From Streptomyces alboniger (GTDB taxonomy: Bacteria; Actinomycetota; Actinomycetes; Streptomycetales; Streptomycetaceae), in the NCBI RefSeq assembly GCF_008704395.1, contig NZ_CP023695.1:4464001-4528000 (forward strand): DNA of 64,000 bases. The letters run 5' to 3'. Positions 16,058 through 24,959 of the stretch are shown one piece after another (position 1 is the first letter of the stretch; each line of letters starts with the position of its first letter). Below the pieces are notes generated by a model. It saw only the letters and a program-made list of their open reading frames with translations. It did no database searches and was not told where the DNA came from. Position numbers and translations under genes: made by a program.

Positions 16058-17263
16058 CCAGCCCGTGGTGGACGCGCCGTCCAGGCGGCGCGTGCGGTAG
16101 CTGTCGGCGTCGAGCGTGATGACCTCCGCGTGATGGGCCAGCCGGTCCACCGTCGCGGACGCCGTCGCGCTGTCGCCGAACGCCTCGTCCCAGCGGCCCA
16201 GCGGGCGGTTGCTGGTGACGATCAGCGAGGCCCGTTCGTAGCGGTGCGAGACGAGCTGGAAGAGGAGGCGGGCGGCCTCGGGGTCGAGGGGCACGTAGCC
16301 GACCTCGTCCACGACGAGCACCGGGTACGCGTCGAGCCCGGCCAGCTCCTCGCGCAGCCGCCCCGCGGCCTTGGCGTCCGCGAGCCGGGCGCCCCACTCG
16401 GCAGCGGTCGCGAACAGCACCTGGTGGCCGGCCTGGCAGGCCCGTACGCCCAGGGCGACCGCCAGATGCGTCTTGCCCGTGCCGGGGCCGCCGAGCAGTA
16501 CCACGTTCGCCTTGCGGGTGACGAAGTCGACCTTTCCCAGCCGGGTGATCACCCCCGGCTCGGGCGCCCGCAGATGCCCCTCGTCGAACAGTTCGAGGAC
16601 CTTCCTGGCCGGGAACCCGGCGGCCTCGATGCGTTCCTCGGCGCCGGACGCGGGACCCGCCGCCTCGCCCGCCCCGGGATCCCGCTGGGCGGGGACGGCC
16701 GCGGGCCGGGAGCCCGCGCCCGCGGTGCGCGCACGGGTCTCGTGCGCCGCCATGGGCCCGGACATGTAGGCGAGGATGGCCGCGGAGGCGATGAACGCCA
16801 TGTGGATGACCGTCCCCCACATGAGGTCGTGCCGGGGCGTGTGGTGCACGTCGACGAACATCTGGAGCAGGTGTACCGACGAGATCCCCACGATCGCGGT
16901 GGCCAGCTTGACCTTCAGCACGTTGGAATTGACGTGCGAAAGCCACTCGGGCTGGTCGCGGTGGCCCTGGAGGCCGATCCGCGAGACGAAGGTCTCGTAC
17001 CCCCCGACGATCACCATGATCAGCAGATTGGCGATCATCACCACGTCGACGAGCTTGAGCACGGCGAGCATGACGTGCGTCTCGTCCGCCCGGCCGCTGA
17101 TGACGTGGTGGATGAGGTGCCACAGCTCGTTGAAGAACTTGTAGACGTACACGCCCTGCGCGGCCACCAGGCCGAAATACAGGGGCGCTTGGAGCCAGCG
17201 GGTCGCGAAGAGGGCGCACCCCAGAGTGGTCATGTTCGGCGGGGGCGGGGCGGAACGGGACAC
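16052..17263 (-). CDS. UPF0114 (YqhA-like) membrane protein fused to an IstB-like AAA+ ATPase
   Basis: 403 residues in one uninterrupted frame. Residues 18-170 match the UPF0114 inner-membrane family: four hydrophobic helices, with blocks FATRWLQAPLYFGLVAAQGV, LVDVVMIANLLIMVIVGGYE and ISSVHLLQMFVDV close to E. coli YqhA. A 35-residue Ala/Gly/Pro linker follows. Residues 209-396 are an IstB-type ATPase: Walker A GGPGTGKTH (258-266), Walker B VLVVDEVGYVP (315-325), sensor LIVTSNRP. IstB is normally the helper of IS21 transposases. No istA or terminal repeats are here. The GTG at 17263 has GGAGG before it; an ATG at 17293 would add ten residues. Confidence 0.85.
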   Translation of the reverse strand: MSRSAPPPPNMTTLGCALFATRWLQAPLYFGLVAAQGVYVYKFFNELWHLIHHVISGRADETHVMLAVLKLVDVVMIANLLIMVIVGGYETFVSRIGLQGHRDQPEWLSHVNSNVLKVKLATAIVGISSVHLLQMFVDVHHTPRHDLMWGTVIHMAFIASAAILAYMSGPMAAHETRARTAGAGSRPAAVPAQRDPGAGEAAGPASGAEERIEAAGFPARKVLELFDEGHLRAPEPGVITRLGKVDFVTRKANVVLLGGPGTGKTHLAVALGVRACQAGHQVLFATAAEWGARLADAKAAGRLREELAGLDAYPVLVVDEVGYVPLDPEAARLLFQLVSHRYERASLIVTSNRPLGRWDEAFGDSATASATVDRLAHHAEVITLDADSYRTRRLDGASTTGWA

Positions 17264-17403
17264 GAGACCTCCAACGGCCGTGAGGCTCGACATTCTTGTG
17301 GACCGCCGCCGACTATCTGAATTCCGGCCACCCGTTGGGGTTAATAGAAATCCAGTCGGACAGGTCCCTCCATACGACCGCAGCGCCCCCTCGGTTGTGG
17401 TTG

Positions 17404-18303
17404 TCAGTCCTTCTTGGCCGCTATCCGGTCCTTCTTGATCAGGGTGGCGAGGCGGGAGAGGCCGTCGGCCGCGTATCCCTCGTCGACCGCTCGGTCCAGG
17501 AGGGTCTGGAGCGGCTCGAACAGCTCGGTGCTCAGGCCCTGTTGGGTGAAGGCGTCCAGGAAGTTCGGAAGCGCGGCCTGGTTGACCGCCAGGGACGACA
17601 CGTCCGTGAGGTGCCGCCCGGAGTCCAGCGCCTCGGCCATGCCGGGCACGAGGCCGGCCGTCATCGCGTGGACCCAGTCCTTGAGCAGGGGCGCGAACTC
17701 GCGGGCCGGTACGCCTGCGCTGCCGATCAGGGCGTACGCCTGGGCGACGCCCATCACCATGCCGTACATGCCGGTGAGCAGGGACAGGTCGTACAGGGCG
17801 GCGGCGCCCGGGTCCTTGCCGACCCACTTGGTCTCCGCGAGGGCCGCGAGCGTGGGCCGGTGCGTCGCGTACGCCTGCTCGTCGGTGCCGCTGTAGAGGA
17901 TGTACGCGCCGGGCGTGGCGATCATCTGCGGGACGGCCATGATGCCGCCGTCGATGTACGCGATGCCGTGCTCGGTCGCCCAGTCCGCCAACTCCCGTGC
18001 CTGGCCGGGGGTTCCGTTCGTGAGGTTCACGAGGGTGCGGCCGGCGAGGGCGGGCGCCTCGGGCTCCAGAAGGGCGCGGACGCGGTCGTTGCTCGTGAGG
18101 CAGACGATGACGAGGGGGGCGGCCTCGACGGCTTCCGTGACGGTCTCGGCGGGTCTCGCGCCCTGGGCGGCCAAGGGGCCTGTCTTGGCCGCGGTGCGGT
18201 TCCATACGGTGGTGTCATGGCCCGCCTTGAGCAGAGCGGAGGCCAGGGCCGTACCCATGAGGCCGAGGCCCAGTACGGCTACGGAATTGTTCTTCTCGGG
18301 CAT
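17404..18303 (-). CDS. NAD(P)-dependent reductase of the imine reductase / beta-hydroxyacid dehydrogenase family
   Basis: 299 residues. The N-terminal NADPH domain starts VAVLGLGLMGTALASALL with TTVWNRTAAKT after it. NLTNGTPGQARELADWA and YIDGGIMAVPQMIATPGAYILYSG are the blocks that mark imine reductases rather than 3-hydroxyisobutyrate dehydrogenases, and the catalytic lysine of the latter is missing. Asp172 in LYDLSLL is at the place of the Asp typical of R-selective imine reductases. The natural substrate is unknown. GAGGAG precedes the ATG. A palindrome about 75 bases upstream may control it. Confidence 0.85.
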   Translation of the reverse strand: MPEKNNSVAVLGLGLMGTALASALLKAGHDTTVWNRTAAKTGPLAAQGARPAETVTEAVEAAPLVIVCLTSNDRVRALLEPEAPALAGRTLVNLTNGTPGQARELADWATEHGIAYIDGGIMAVPQMIATPGAYILYSGTDEQAYATHRPTLAALAETKWVGKDPGAAALYDLSLLTGMYGMVMGVAQAYALIGSAGVPAREFAPLLKDWVHAMTAGLVPGMAEALDSGRHLTDVSSLAVNQAALPNFLDAFTQQGLSTELFEPLQTLLDRAVDEGYAADGLSRLATLIKKDRIAAKKD

Positions 18304-18374
18304 GACGGCTCCTCGGGAGGCGTGGCGTGTTTTCCGCGTACACCTCGATCCTCGGGCTGCCCTTGGGACGCGAC

Positions 18375-18401
18375 AAGTACTGACTAATTAGTGCGGTACT
18401 T
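18375..18401. promoter_or_regulatory. Nested palindrome, candidate operator
   Basis: The perfect 10-bp palindrome ACTAATTAGT (18383-18392) is flanked by AAGTAC (18375-18380) and GTACTT (18396-18401), nearly symmetric about the same centre. It is strikingly AT-rich for this genome. It lies between the divergent imine-reductase and XRE genes, 72 bases from the former start. No cognate regulator is obvious. Confidence 0.5.
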
Positions 18402-18554
18402 ACCGAACGGTGTGTGGGCCGAATCGGAAAAGGCGGCGGTGTGCCGGTTGGTGGCGGGATGCGGAACCGTGCTGTGCTTAATCGTCGTCTGTGCCACGGG
18501 TGTTGCCGCGCGCGGTGCCCGTGGACCGTCTGGAGAGAAGGGTGGAGGGTGGCG

Positions 18555-19868
18555 ATGGCGTCTCTCGCGGAGCTGCTGCGGGAGCTGAAGGAGCGGTCGG
18601 GGCTCAGCTACGGGGTGCTGGCCAAGCGGCTCCACATGAGTACGTCCACCCTGCACCGGTACTGCAACGGCGACGCGGTGCCGGTGGACTTCGCCCCCGT
18701 GGAGCGGTTCGCCCGGCTCTGCAAGGCGTCGCCCGAGGAACTCGTCGAAGTGCATCGGCGGTGGATCCTCGCGGACGCGGCGAGGGGGCAGAAGGCCGAG
18801 CCCCGGCCGGAGCCAGGACCGGAACCGGAACCGGAACCGGAACCGGAACCGGAAGCGGGAACGGGGGCTGGAGCGGGTCAGGGTCCGGAGGCTGAAGCCG
18901 CTGTTGCCCACAGCTTTCTCGGAGCGGGAAGGCGGCGCCTGGTCACGCTGGTCTCCGCGGCCGCCGGGGTCGCCGTCATCGCGGTCGGCTCCGTGGCCCT
19001 CGCCATGAACGGCGACGACGACGGCGGGCACAAGCGGAACGACAAGGCCGCCGCCCCGGCCCACCCGAGCGCGTCCCCGGACGGCGGGGACGGCGAGGGC
19101 GAGGAAGACAAGGACCGGAGTGACGGCAAGAGCACGAAGAAGGAGGGCGATCCGTCCGCGTCGCCCTTCAGGAAGGGCAGCCCCAAATTGGGCGTGCCCC
19201 GGGCCGGCGGCGGCGGACGCGGCGGCAACGAGACCTCCTCCGCCGGGGGCTCCGCGAGCGACGACCTCGTCGAACCGCTGACGACACGCACCCGCCCGTA
19301 TGTCTACGAAGACGCCTGCACCCAGCACTTCCTGGTCAACCGCAAGGCCAACGAGGTGCCGCAGCCGCCGTCCGAGCAGGACGCGCCCGCCTGGGTGGCC
19401 GACCTCGGCGCCGTCTCGTCCGGCGAGCAGTTCATCGAGGTCACCGTGCAGGGCATCGGCGAGGAGACCGTCGTCCTCCAGGACATGGACGTCCGTGTGC
19501 AGAGCACCAGCGCGCCGCTGGCCTGGAACGACTACGCGATGGAGACCGGCTGCGGCGGCAAGGTGAACACCAAGTCCTTCGGCGTCGACCTCGACGACAA
19601 CGCGCCGCGCACCACACCCAAGGGGGGCCAGCGGGACTTCCCGTACAAGGTGAGCGAGAACGACCCCGAGGTCTTCTACATCAAGGCGCACACCGCGTCC
19701 CACGACGTCCGCTGGTACCTGGAGCTGGAGTGGTCGAGCGGCAAACGGCACGGCACGCTGCGCATCGACGACCAGGGCAAGCCGTTCCGCACCAGCGGCC
19801 GGGAGGAGCGCCCCTCGTACGGCTGGCCGCCCGGCAGCTCGAAGTGGTACCGGCAGCTGGACAGTTGA
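18555..19868 (+). CDS. Membrane-anchored XRE-type helix-turn-helix protein
   Basis: 437 residues. An N-terminal XRE helix-turn-helix (MASLAELLRELKERSGLSYG, then LAKRLHMSTSTLHRYCNGDA) is followed by a Pro-Glu repeat encoded by six tandem CCGGAA units near 18819-18854. One transmembrane helix follows (LVTLVSAAAGVAVIAVGSVALAM, about 133-153). The external part has a charged low-complexity stretch and then a ~175-residue domain starting about residue 240 (TRTRPYVYEDACTQHFLVN). The layout suggests a DNA-binding protein that senses outside signals. The ATG at 18555 has GGAGGG upstream; a GTG at 18549 overlaps it. External domain not recognised. Confidence 0.75.
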   Translation: MASLAELLRELKERSGLSYGVLAKRLHMSTSTLHRYCNGDAVPVDFAPVERFARLCKASPEELVEVHRRWILADAARGQKAEPRPEPGPEPEPEPEPEPEAGTGAGAGQGPEAEAAVAHSFLGAGRRRLVTLVSAAAGVAVIAVGSVALAMNGDDDGGHKRNDKAAAPAHPSASPDGGDGEGEEDKDRSDGKSTKKEGDPSASPFRKGSPKLGVPRAGGGGRGGNETSSAGGSASDDLVEPLTTRTRPYVYEDACTQHFLVNRKANEVPQPPSEQDAPAWVADLGAVSSGEQFIEVTVQGIGEETVVLQDMDVRVQSTSAPLAWNDYAMETGCGGKVNTKSFGVDLDDNAPRTTPKGGQRDFPYKVSENDPEVFYIKAHTASHDVRWYLELEWSSGKRHGTLRIDDQGKPFRTSGREERPSYGWPPGSSKWYRQLDS

Positions 19869-19929
19869 ACTGTCACGGAAAAGGCTTAGGGTGCGGGCAG
19901 AGCCGTCCCAGCCGAAGGAGCCCGCCGCC

Positions 19930-21138
19930 ATGACCGTCACCGAGCCAGCCCGCGCCGCCGCCCCCATGCCGCCGCTCGCCGCGCGCGCCGCCGGGGTCGG
20001 AGGCTCGCCGGTACGGGACATCCTCGCGGTCACCGCGCGGCCCGAGGTCATCAACTTCGCGGGCGGCCTGCCCGCCCCCGGCCTCTTCGACAGCGAGGGC
20101 ATAGCGGCCGCCTTCCGCGCGGTCCTCACCGAGATGCCCCAGCGGGCGCTCCAGTACTCGACGACCGAGGGCGAGCCCGCCCTGCGCACCGCCATAGCCG
20201 CGCGCACCTCCGCGCGCGGGCTCGCGACCGCCCCCGACGACGTGCTGATCACCACGGGATCGCAGCAGGGCCTCTCGCTCCTCGCGACCGCGCTGGTGGA
20301 GCCCGGCGACACCGTCCTCGTCGAGGACCCCTGCTACCTGGCGGCGCTCCAGGCCTTCGCCTTCGCGGGCGCGCGCGTGGTGCCGGTGCCCTGCGACGAG
20401 TTCGGCATGGACCCCGCCGCCCTCGACGAACTCGTCGCCCTGCACCGGCCGAAGCTGCTCTACACCGTGCCCACCTTCCAGAACCCGACCGGCCGCACGC
20501 TGCCCGCGGGGCGGCGCGCCGCGGTCGCCGGGATCGCCGAGCGGCGCGGGGTGTGGATCGTGGAGGACGACCCTTACGGGGAGCTGCGGTTCGAGGGGGA
20601 GCGGGTGCCGTGGATCGCCACGTACCCGGGGGCCGAGGAGCGCACGGTCCTGCTCGGGAGCTTCTCCAAGGTCATGGCGCCGGGGCTGCGGCTCGGCTGG
20701 CTGCGGGCGCCGGGCGCGCTGCTGCGGGCCTGTGCGGTGGCCAAGCAGGCGGCGGATCTGCATACGCCGACCGTCAATCAGCTGGCCGCTGCGCGGTATC
20801 TCGCGGAACGCGATCTTGATGGGCATATCGCCCGGGTGGCGGGGATCTACCGCGAGCGGCGGGACGCGATGCTTTCCGGGATCGGGGAGGCGTTGCCGGA
20901 AGGGTCCGGCTGGGTTCGGCCCGAGGGCGGGATGTTCGTGTGGGCGAAGCTGCCTGAGGGGTACGACACGGGGGCGTTGCTGGGGGGTGTCGTCGCGCAC
21001 GACGTGGCGTATGTGCCGGGGGCGCCGTTCTTTGCGGGGGCGCCGGATGTTTCTACGTTGCGGCTGTGCTTTGTGACGCAGGCCCCCGACGAGATCGCCG
21101 AGGGGCTGCGTCGGCTGCGGGGCGCGCTTCGGATCTGA
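19930..21138 (+). CDS. PLP-dependent aminotransferase, class I/II (2-aminoadipate aminotransferase-like)
   Basis: 402 residues, fold type I. It has INFAGGLPAPGLFD at the N-terminus, LQYSTTEGEPALR, ITTGSQQGLSLLATALVEPGD, TVPTFQNPTGRTLP and the PLP lysine in GSFSKVMAPGLRLGWLRAP. These blocks are those of LysN/MocR-type aminotransferases acting on 2-aminoadipate, branched or aromatic amino acids. AAGGAG precedes the ATG. It follows the XRE gene by 61 bases and meets argS head-on. Substrate not deducible from sequence. Confidence 0.87.
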   Translation: MTVTEPARAAAPMPPLAARAAGVGGSPVRDILAVTARPEVINFAGGLPAPGLFDSEGIAAAFRAVLTEMPQRALQYSTTEGEPALRTAIAARTSARGLATAPDDVLITTGSQQGLSLLATALVEPGDTVLVEDPCYLAALQAFAFAGARVVPVPCDEFGMDPAALDELVALHRPKLLYTVPTFQNPTGRTLPAGRRAAVAGIAERRGVWIVEDDPYGELRFEGERVPWIATYPGAEERTVLLGSFSKVMAPGLRLGWLRAPGALLRACAVAKQAADLHTPTVNQLAAARYLAERDLDGHIARVAGIYRERRDAMLSGIGEALPEGSGWVRPEGGMFVWAKLPEGYDTGALLGGVVAHDVAYVPGAPFFAGAPDVSTLRLCFVTQAPDEIAEGLRRLRGALRI

Positions 21139-21156
21139 CCCGCAGGCTCGGCGCCT

Positions 21157-22917
21157 TCAGAGGCGCTCAGGCGTCCTGATCCCCAGCAGAGCCATGCCCT
21201 TGTGCAGTGTGCGGGCCGTGATGTCGCACAGGAACAGGCGGTTCTCGGTCTGGGCCGGGGTGTCCGCCTTGAGGACCGGGCACTTGTCGTAGAACGAGGT
21301 GTACAGCGACGCCAGCTGGTAGAGGTACGCGGCCAGCTTGTGCGGGGCGTACTCCGCGGCGGCCTCCGCCAGCGTGTCACCGAACGCGTCCAGGTGGAGG
21401 CCGAGCGCCCGCTCCGCCGGGGCGAGTTCGAGCTCCGGGTGCGCCACCGGGCCCGCCTGTGCGCCCGCCTTGCGCAGGATCGACTGGATACGGGCGTACG
21501 CGTACTGGAGGTAGACCGACGTGTCGCCGTTCAGGGACACCATCTGGTCGAGGTCGAACTTGTAGTCGCGGTTCGCCGACGTCGACAGGTCCGCGTACTT
21601 CACGGCGCCGATGCCGACCTGGAACGCCCGCTCCTGGATCTCCTCCTCGGTGAGGTCGCGCGCCTTCTCCCGTACGACCTCGGCGGCGCGCTGCACCGCC
21701 TCGTCGAGCAGGTCCTCCAGGCGCACCGTCTCGCCCTCGCGGGTCTTGAACGGCTTGCCGTCCGCGCCGAGCACCGTGCCGTAGCCCATGTTGTGGGCCG
21801 TGACGTCGTCGTTCAGCCAGCCCATCCGGCGGGCCGCCTCGAAGACCATCTTGAAGTGCAGGGACTGGCGCACGTCCACCACGTACAGCAGGGTCGTGGC
21901 GTGCAGGCCGAGGACGCGGTCGCGGATCGCCGAGAGGTCCGAGGCCGCGTACCCGAAGCCGCCGTCGGCCTTCTGCACGATCAGCGGGACCGGCTTGTCG
22001 TCCTTGCCCTTGATGTCGTCGAAGAACACGACGAGCGCGCCCTCCGAGCGGACCGCGACACCCGACTCCTCAAGGAGCCGCGCCGTCTCGGCCATCATGT
22101 CGTTGTACGCGGACTCGCCGACGATCTCGTCGTCGCGGACCTCCACGTCCAGCTTCTCGAAGACCGAGTAGAAGTAGACCTTCGACTCGTCCACGAAGCG
22201 CTGCCACAGCTCCAGAGTCTCCTTGTCGCCGGACTGGAGGGCGACGACCCGCTTGCGCGCCCGGTCCTTGAACTCCTCGTCCGCGTCGAACACCGCGCGC
22301 GACGCCTTGTAGACGCGGTTCAGGTTGCTCATCGCCTGCTCGCCGTCGACGTCCTCGGCCGGGGCCAGCTGGCCGGGATTCTCGATCAGGTACTGGATGA
22401 GCATGCCGAACTGGGTGCCCCAGTCGCCGATGTGGTGGCGGCCGATCGTCTTCTCGCCCGTGAAGTCCAGCATGTGGCGCAGGGCGTCACCGATGACGGC
22501 CGACCGCAGGTGGCCGACGTGCATCTCCTTGGCCACGTTCGGCTGGGCGTAGTCGATGACCGTCGTGCCCGCGTGCGGGTTCAGGGGGACGCCGAGCCGG
22601 TCGCCGTCGGCGGCGCGGGCCGCGAGCGTCTCGACGATCGCCTTGTCGGTCACCGTCACGTTCAGGAAACCGGGGCCCGAGACCTCGATGCCGGCGAGCA
22701 GGTCGCCGCTCTCGATCCGGGACACGACCTGCGTGGCCAGCTCCCGCGGGTTGCCCTTGAGCTTCTTGGCGAGCGCCAGGATGCCGTTGGCCTGGAAGTC
22801 GGCCCGGTCGCTACGTCGCAGCAGCGGGTCCGCGGAACCGGCCTCCGGCAGGGCAGCCGAGAGGGCGTCCGCGAGGCGCTGGTGGACGGAGGCGGTGAGG
22901 GACGTGACCGAGGCCAT
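21157..22917 (-). CDS. argS: Arginyl-tRNA synthetase
   Basis: A 586-residue class I aminoacyl-tRNA synthetase charging tRNA-Arg. The N-terminal tRNA-recognition domain is followed by [22 protein letters not shown] with HVGH as the HIGH motif. Family blocks are [34 protein letters not shown] and [15 protein letters not shown] before the anticodon-binding helical domain. The ATG at 22917 gives [20 protein letters not shown]; an in-frame start 63 bases earlier adds an unlikely lead. It is divergent from lysS, the same pairing as in S. coelicolor. Confidence 0.96.
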   Translation of the reverse strand: MASVTSLTASVHQRLADALSAALPEAGSADPLLRRSDRADFQANGILALAKKLKGNPRELATQVVSRIESGDLLAGIEVSGPGFLNVTVTDKAIVETLAARAADGDRLGVPLNPHAGTTVIDYAQPNVAKEMHVGHLRSAVIGDALRHMLDFTGEKTIGRHHIGDWGTQFGMLIQYLIENPGQLAPAEDVDGEQAMSNLNRVYKASRAVFDADEEFKDRARKRVVALQSGDKETLELWQRFVDESKVYFYSVFEKLDVEVRDDEIVGESAYNDMMAETARLLEESGVAVRSEGALVVFFDDIKGKDDKPVPLIVQKADGGFGYAASDLSAIRDRVLGLHATTLLYVVDVRQSLHFKMVFEAARRMGWLNDDVTAHNMGYGTVLGADGKPFKTREGETVRLEDLLDEAVQRAAEVVREKARDLTEEEIQERAFQVGIGAVKYADLSTSANRDYKFDLDQMVSLNGDTSVYLQYAYARIQSILRKAGAQAGPVAHPELELAPAERALGLHLDAFGDTLAEAAAEYAPHKLAAYLYQLASLYTSFYDKCPVLKADTPAQTENRLFLCDITARTLHKGMALLGIRTPERL

Positions 22918-23071
22918 GAATGGGTGCCGTTCTGCTCGGGTGCCTGGGCGTGCTGAAGCTACAGAAGCCGAGTATCCCACGCGGTGAAAAGCGGTTTTCG
23001 CGGTTACGGGGCGACCTGGGAGAATGGCTGCGTCAAGCGGTACTCACGTACTCACGTAGAAGAAGAAGGGC

Positions 23072-24862
23072 GTGCCGATCGTGGCTCAGAGCACCGATAC
23101 CACCGACTGGGTCTCCCGCTACGCGGACGAGGTCATCGCCGAGTCGGAGCGTCGTGCCCCGGGCGCGAAACAGCACGGCACCGCCGGACCGGCGATCGTC
23201 GTCGCCTCCGGCCTCTCCCCCTCGGGCCCGATCCACCTCGGCAACCTCCGCGAGGTCATGACCCCGCACCTGGTCGCCGACGAGATCCGCCGCCGCGGAC
23301 ACGAGGTCCGCCACCTGATCTCCTGGGACGACTACGACCGCTACCGCAAGGTGCCGGCCGGCGTCCCCGGCGTCGACGAGTCCTGGGCCGAGCACATCGG
23401 CAAGCCCCTCACCTCCGTGCCCGCCCCGGCCGGCTCCGCGTACCCGAACTGGGCCGAGCACTTCAAGGCCGCCATGGCCGAGGCGCTCACCGAGCTGGGC
23501 GTGGAGTACGACGGGATCAGCCAGACCGAGCAGTACACCTCGGGCGCCTACCGCGAGCAGATCCTGCACGCGATGAAGCACCGCGGTGACATCGACGCGA
23601 TCCTCGACCAGTACCGCACCAAGAAGGACCCCGCCAAGGCCGGGCAGAACGGCAAGGGCAAGCAGCAGCAGAAGCCGGTCGACGAGGCCGAGCTGGAGGC
23701 CGCCGAGGGGTCCGGCGCGGCGAGCGAGGACGACGGCAGCGGCGGCAGCGGCGGGTACTACCCGTACAAGCCCTTCTGCGGGCAGTGCGAGAAGGACCTG
23801 ACCACGGTCACGTCGTACGACGACGAGTCCACCGAGCTGGTCTACACCTGCACGGCGTGCGGCTTCGGCGAGACCGTGAAGCTGAGCGAGTTCAACCGCG
23901 GCAAGCTGGTCTGGAAGGTCGACTGGCCCATGCGCTGGGCGTACGAGGGCGTCGTCTTCGAGCCGAGCGGCGTGGACCACTCCTCGCCCGGTTCGTCGTT
24001 CGTCGTCGGCGGCCAGATCGTGCGGCAGATCTTCGACGGCGTGCAGCCGATCGGCCCGATGTACGCCTTCGTGGGCATCAGCGGTATGGCGAAGATGTCG
24101 TCCTCCAAGGGCGGCGTGCCGACCCCGGCCGATGCCCTGAAGATCATGGAGGCGCCGCTGCTGCGCTGGCTGTACGCGCGCCGCAAGCCCAACCAGTCGT
24201 TCAAGATCGCCTTCGACCAGGAGATCCAGCGGCTCTACGACGAGTGGGACAAGCTGGAGGCCAAGGTCGCCGACGGCTCCGCGCTGCCCGCCGACGCGTC
24301 CGCGCACTCCCGTGCGGTGCGCACCGCCGCGGGCGAGCTGCCCAGCACCCCGCGGCCGCTGCCGTACCGCACGCTGGCCTCCGTCGCCGACATCACCGCC
24401 GGTGCCGAGGACCAGACGCTGCGGATCCTGAGCGACCTCGACCCCTCCGCGCCGCTGTCCTCGCTCGACGAGGTCCGGCCGCGGCTGGACCGCGCCGAGA
24501 ACTGGATCACCACGCAGGTCCCGGCGGACGCGCGCACGATCGTGCGGTCCGAGCCCGACACCGAGCTGCTGTCGTCCCTGGACGACGAGTCGCGTGAATC
24601 GCTGCGGCTGCTCCTGGAGGGCCTGGACACGCACTGGTCCCTGGACGGCCTCACGCACCTGGTGTACGGCGTGCCGAAGGTGCGGGCCGGGTTCTCGGCG
24701 GACGCGACGGCCAAGGAGCTGCCGCCGGAGATCAAGGTCGCGCAGCGGACGTTCTTCGCGCTGCTGTACCGGCTGCTCGTGACCCGGGAGACCGGTCCGC
24801 GGCTGCCCACGCTGCTGCTGGCCGTGGGCGCCGAGCGGGTGCGGAAGCTGCTCGGCGCGTAA
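23072..24862 (+). CDS. lysS: Class I lysyl-tRNA synthetase (LysRS1)
   Basis: 596 residues of the archaeal-type class I LysRS, not the usual bacterial class II enzyme. HIGH motif is HLGN (55-58) in GLSPSGPIHLGNLREVM; the KMSKS motif is KMSSSKGG. Two CxxC pairs (CGQC and CTAC) suggest a zinc knuckle. A Lys/Gln/Gly-rich insert (about 190-230) is typical of Streptomyces. The GTG at 23072 gives MPIVAQS as in S. coelicolor; a GTG at 23081 is better spaced from AGAAGGG and cannot be excluded. Bidirectional terminator downstream. Confidence 0.95.
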   Translation: MPIVAQSTDTTDWVSRYADEVIAESERRAPGAKQHGTAGPAIVVASGLSPSGPIHLGNLREVMTPHLVADEIRRRGHEVRHLISWDDYDRYRKVPAGVPGVDESWAEHIGKPLTSVPAPAGSAYPNWAEHFKAAMAEALTELGVEYDGISQTEQYTSGAYREQILHAMKHRGDIDAILDQYRTKKDPAKAGQNGKGKQQQKPVDEAELEAAEGSGAASEDDGSGGSGGYYPYKPFCGQCEKDLTTVTSYDDESTELVYTCTACGFGETVKLSEFNRGKLVWKVDWPMRWAYEGVVFEPSGVDHSSPGSSFVVGGQIVRQIFDGVQPIGPMYAFVGISGMAKMSSSKGGVPTPADALKIMEAPLLRWLYARRKPNQSFKIAFDQEIQRLYDEWDKLEAKVADGSALPADASAHSRAVRTAAGELPSTPRPLPYRTLASVADITAGAEDQTLRILSDLDPSAPLSSLDEVRPRLDRAENWITTQVPADARTIVRSEPDTELLSSLDDESRESLRLLLEGLDTHWSLDGLTHLVYGVPKVRAGFSADATAKELPPEIKVAQRTFFALLYRLLVTRETGPRLPTLLLAVGAERVRKLLGA

Positions 24863-24905
24863 CGCCGCGCCGGACGGGCGCCGGTGCCGGTGCCGGTATT
24901 CCGGA

Positions 24906-24950
24906 GGGTGGGGGCCGTGCCGTTGCTTCGCGACGGCACGGCCCCCACCC
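24906..24950. terminator. Strong bidirectional terminator after lysS
   Basis: A perfect 18-bp stem (24906-24923 with 24933-24950) and a 9-base loop, between the convergent lysS and the secreted-protein gene. Confidence 0.9.
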
Positions 24951-24959
24951 CTTCGCGTA

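Noticed and set aside
16052..16700. An IS21-type insertion sequence
   Set aside because: Only an IstB-like ATPase domain is present, fused to another domain; no istA, no terminal repeats, no target-site duplication.
18819..18857. Short tandem repeat as CRISPR or minisatellite
   Set aside because: Six CCGGAA units code for a Pro-Glu rod in frame inside a gene; no spacers.
23072..24862. Frameshift or contamination because LysRS is of archaeal type
   Set aside because: Class I LysRS is normal in Streptomyces; the frame is intact with HIGH and KMSKS motifs.
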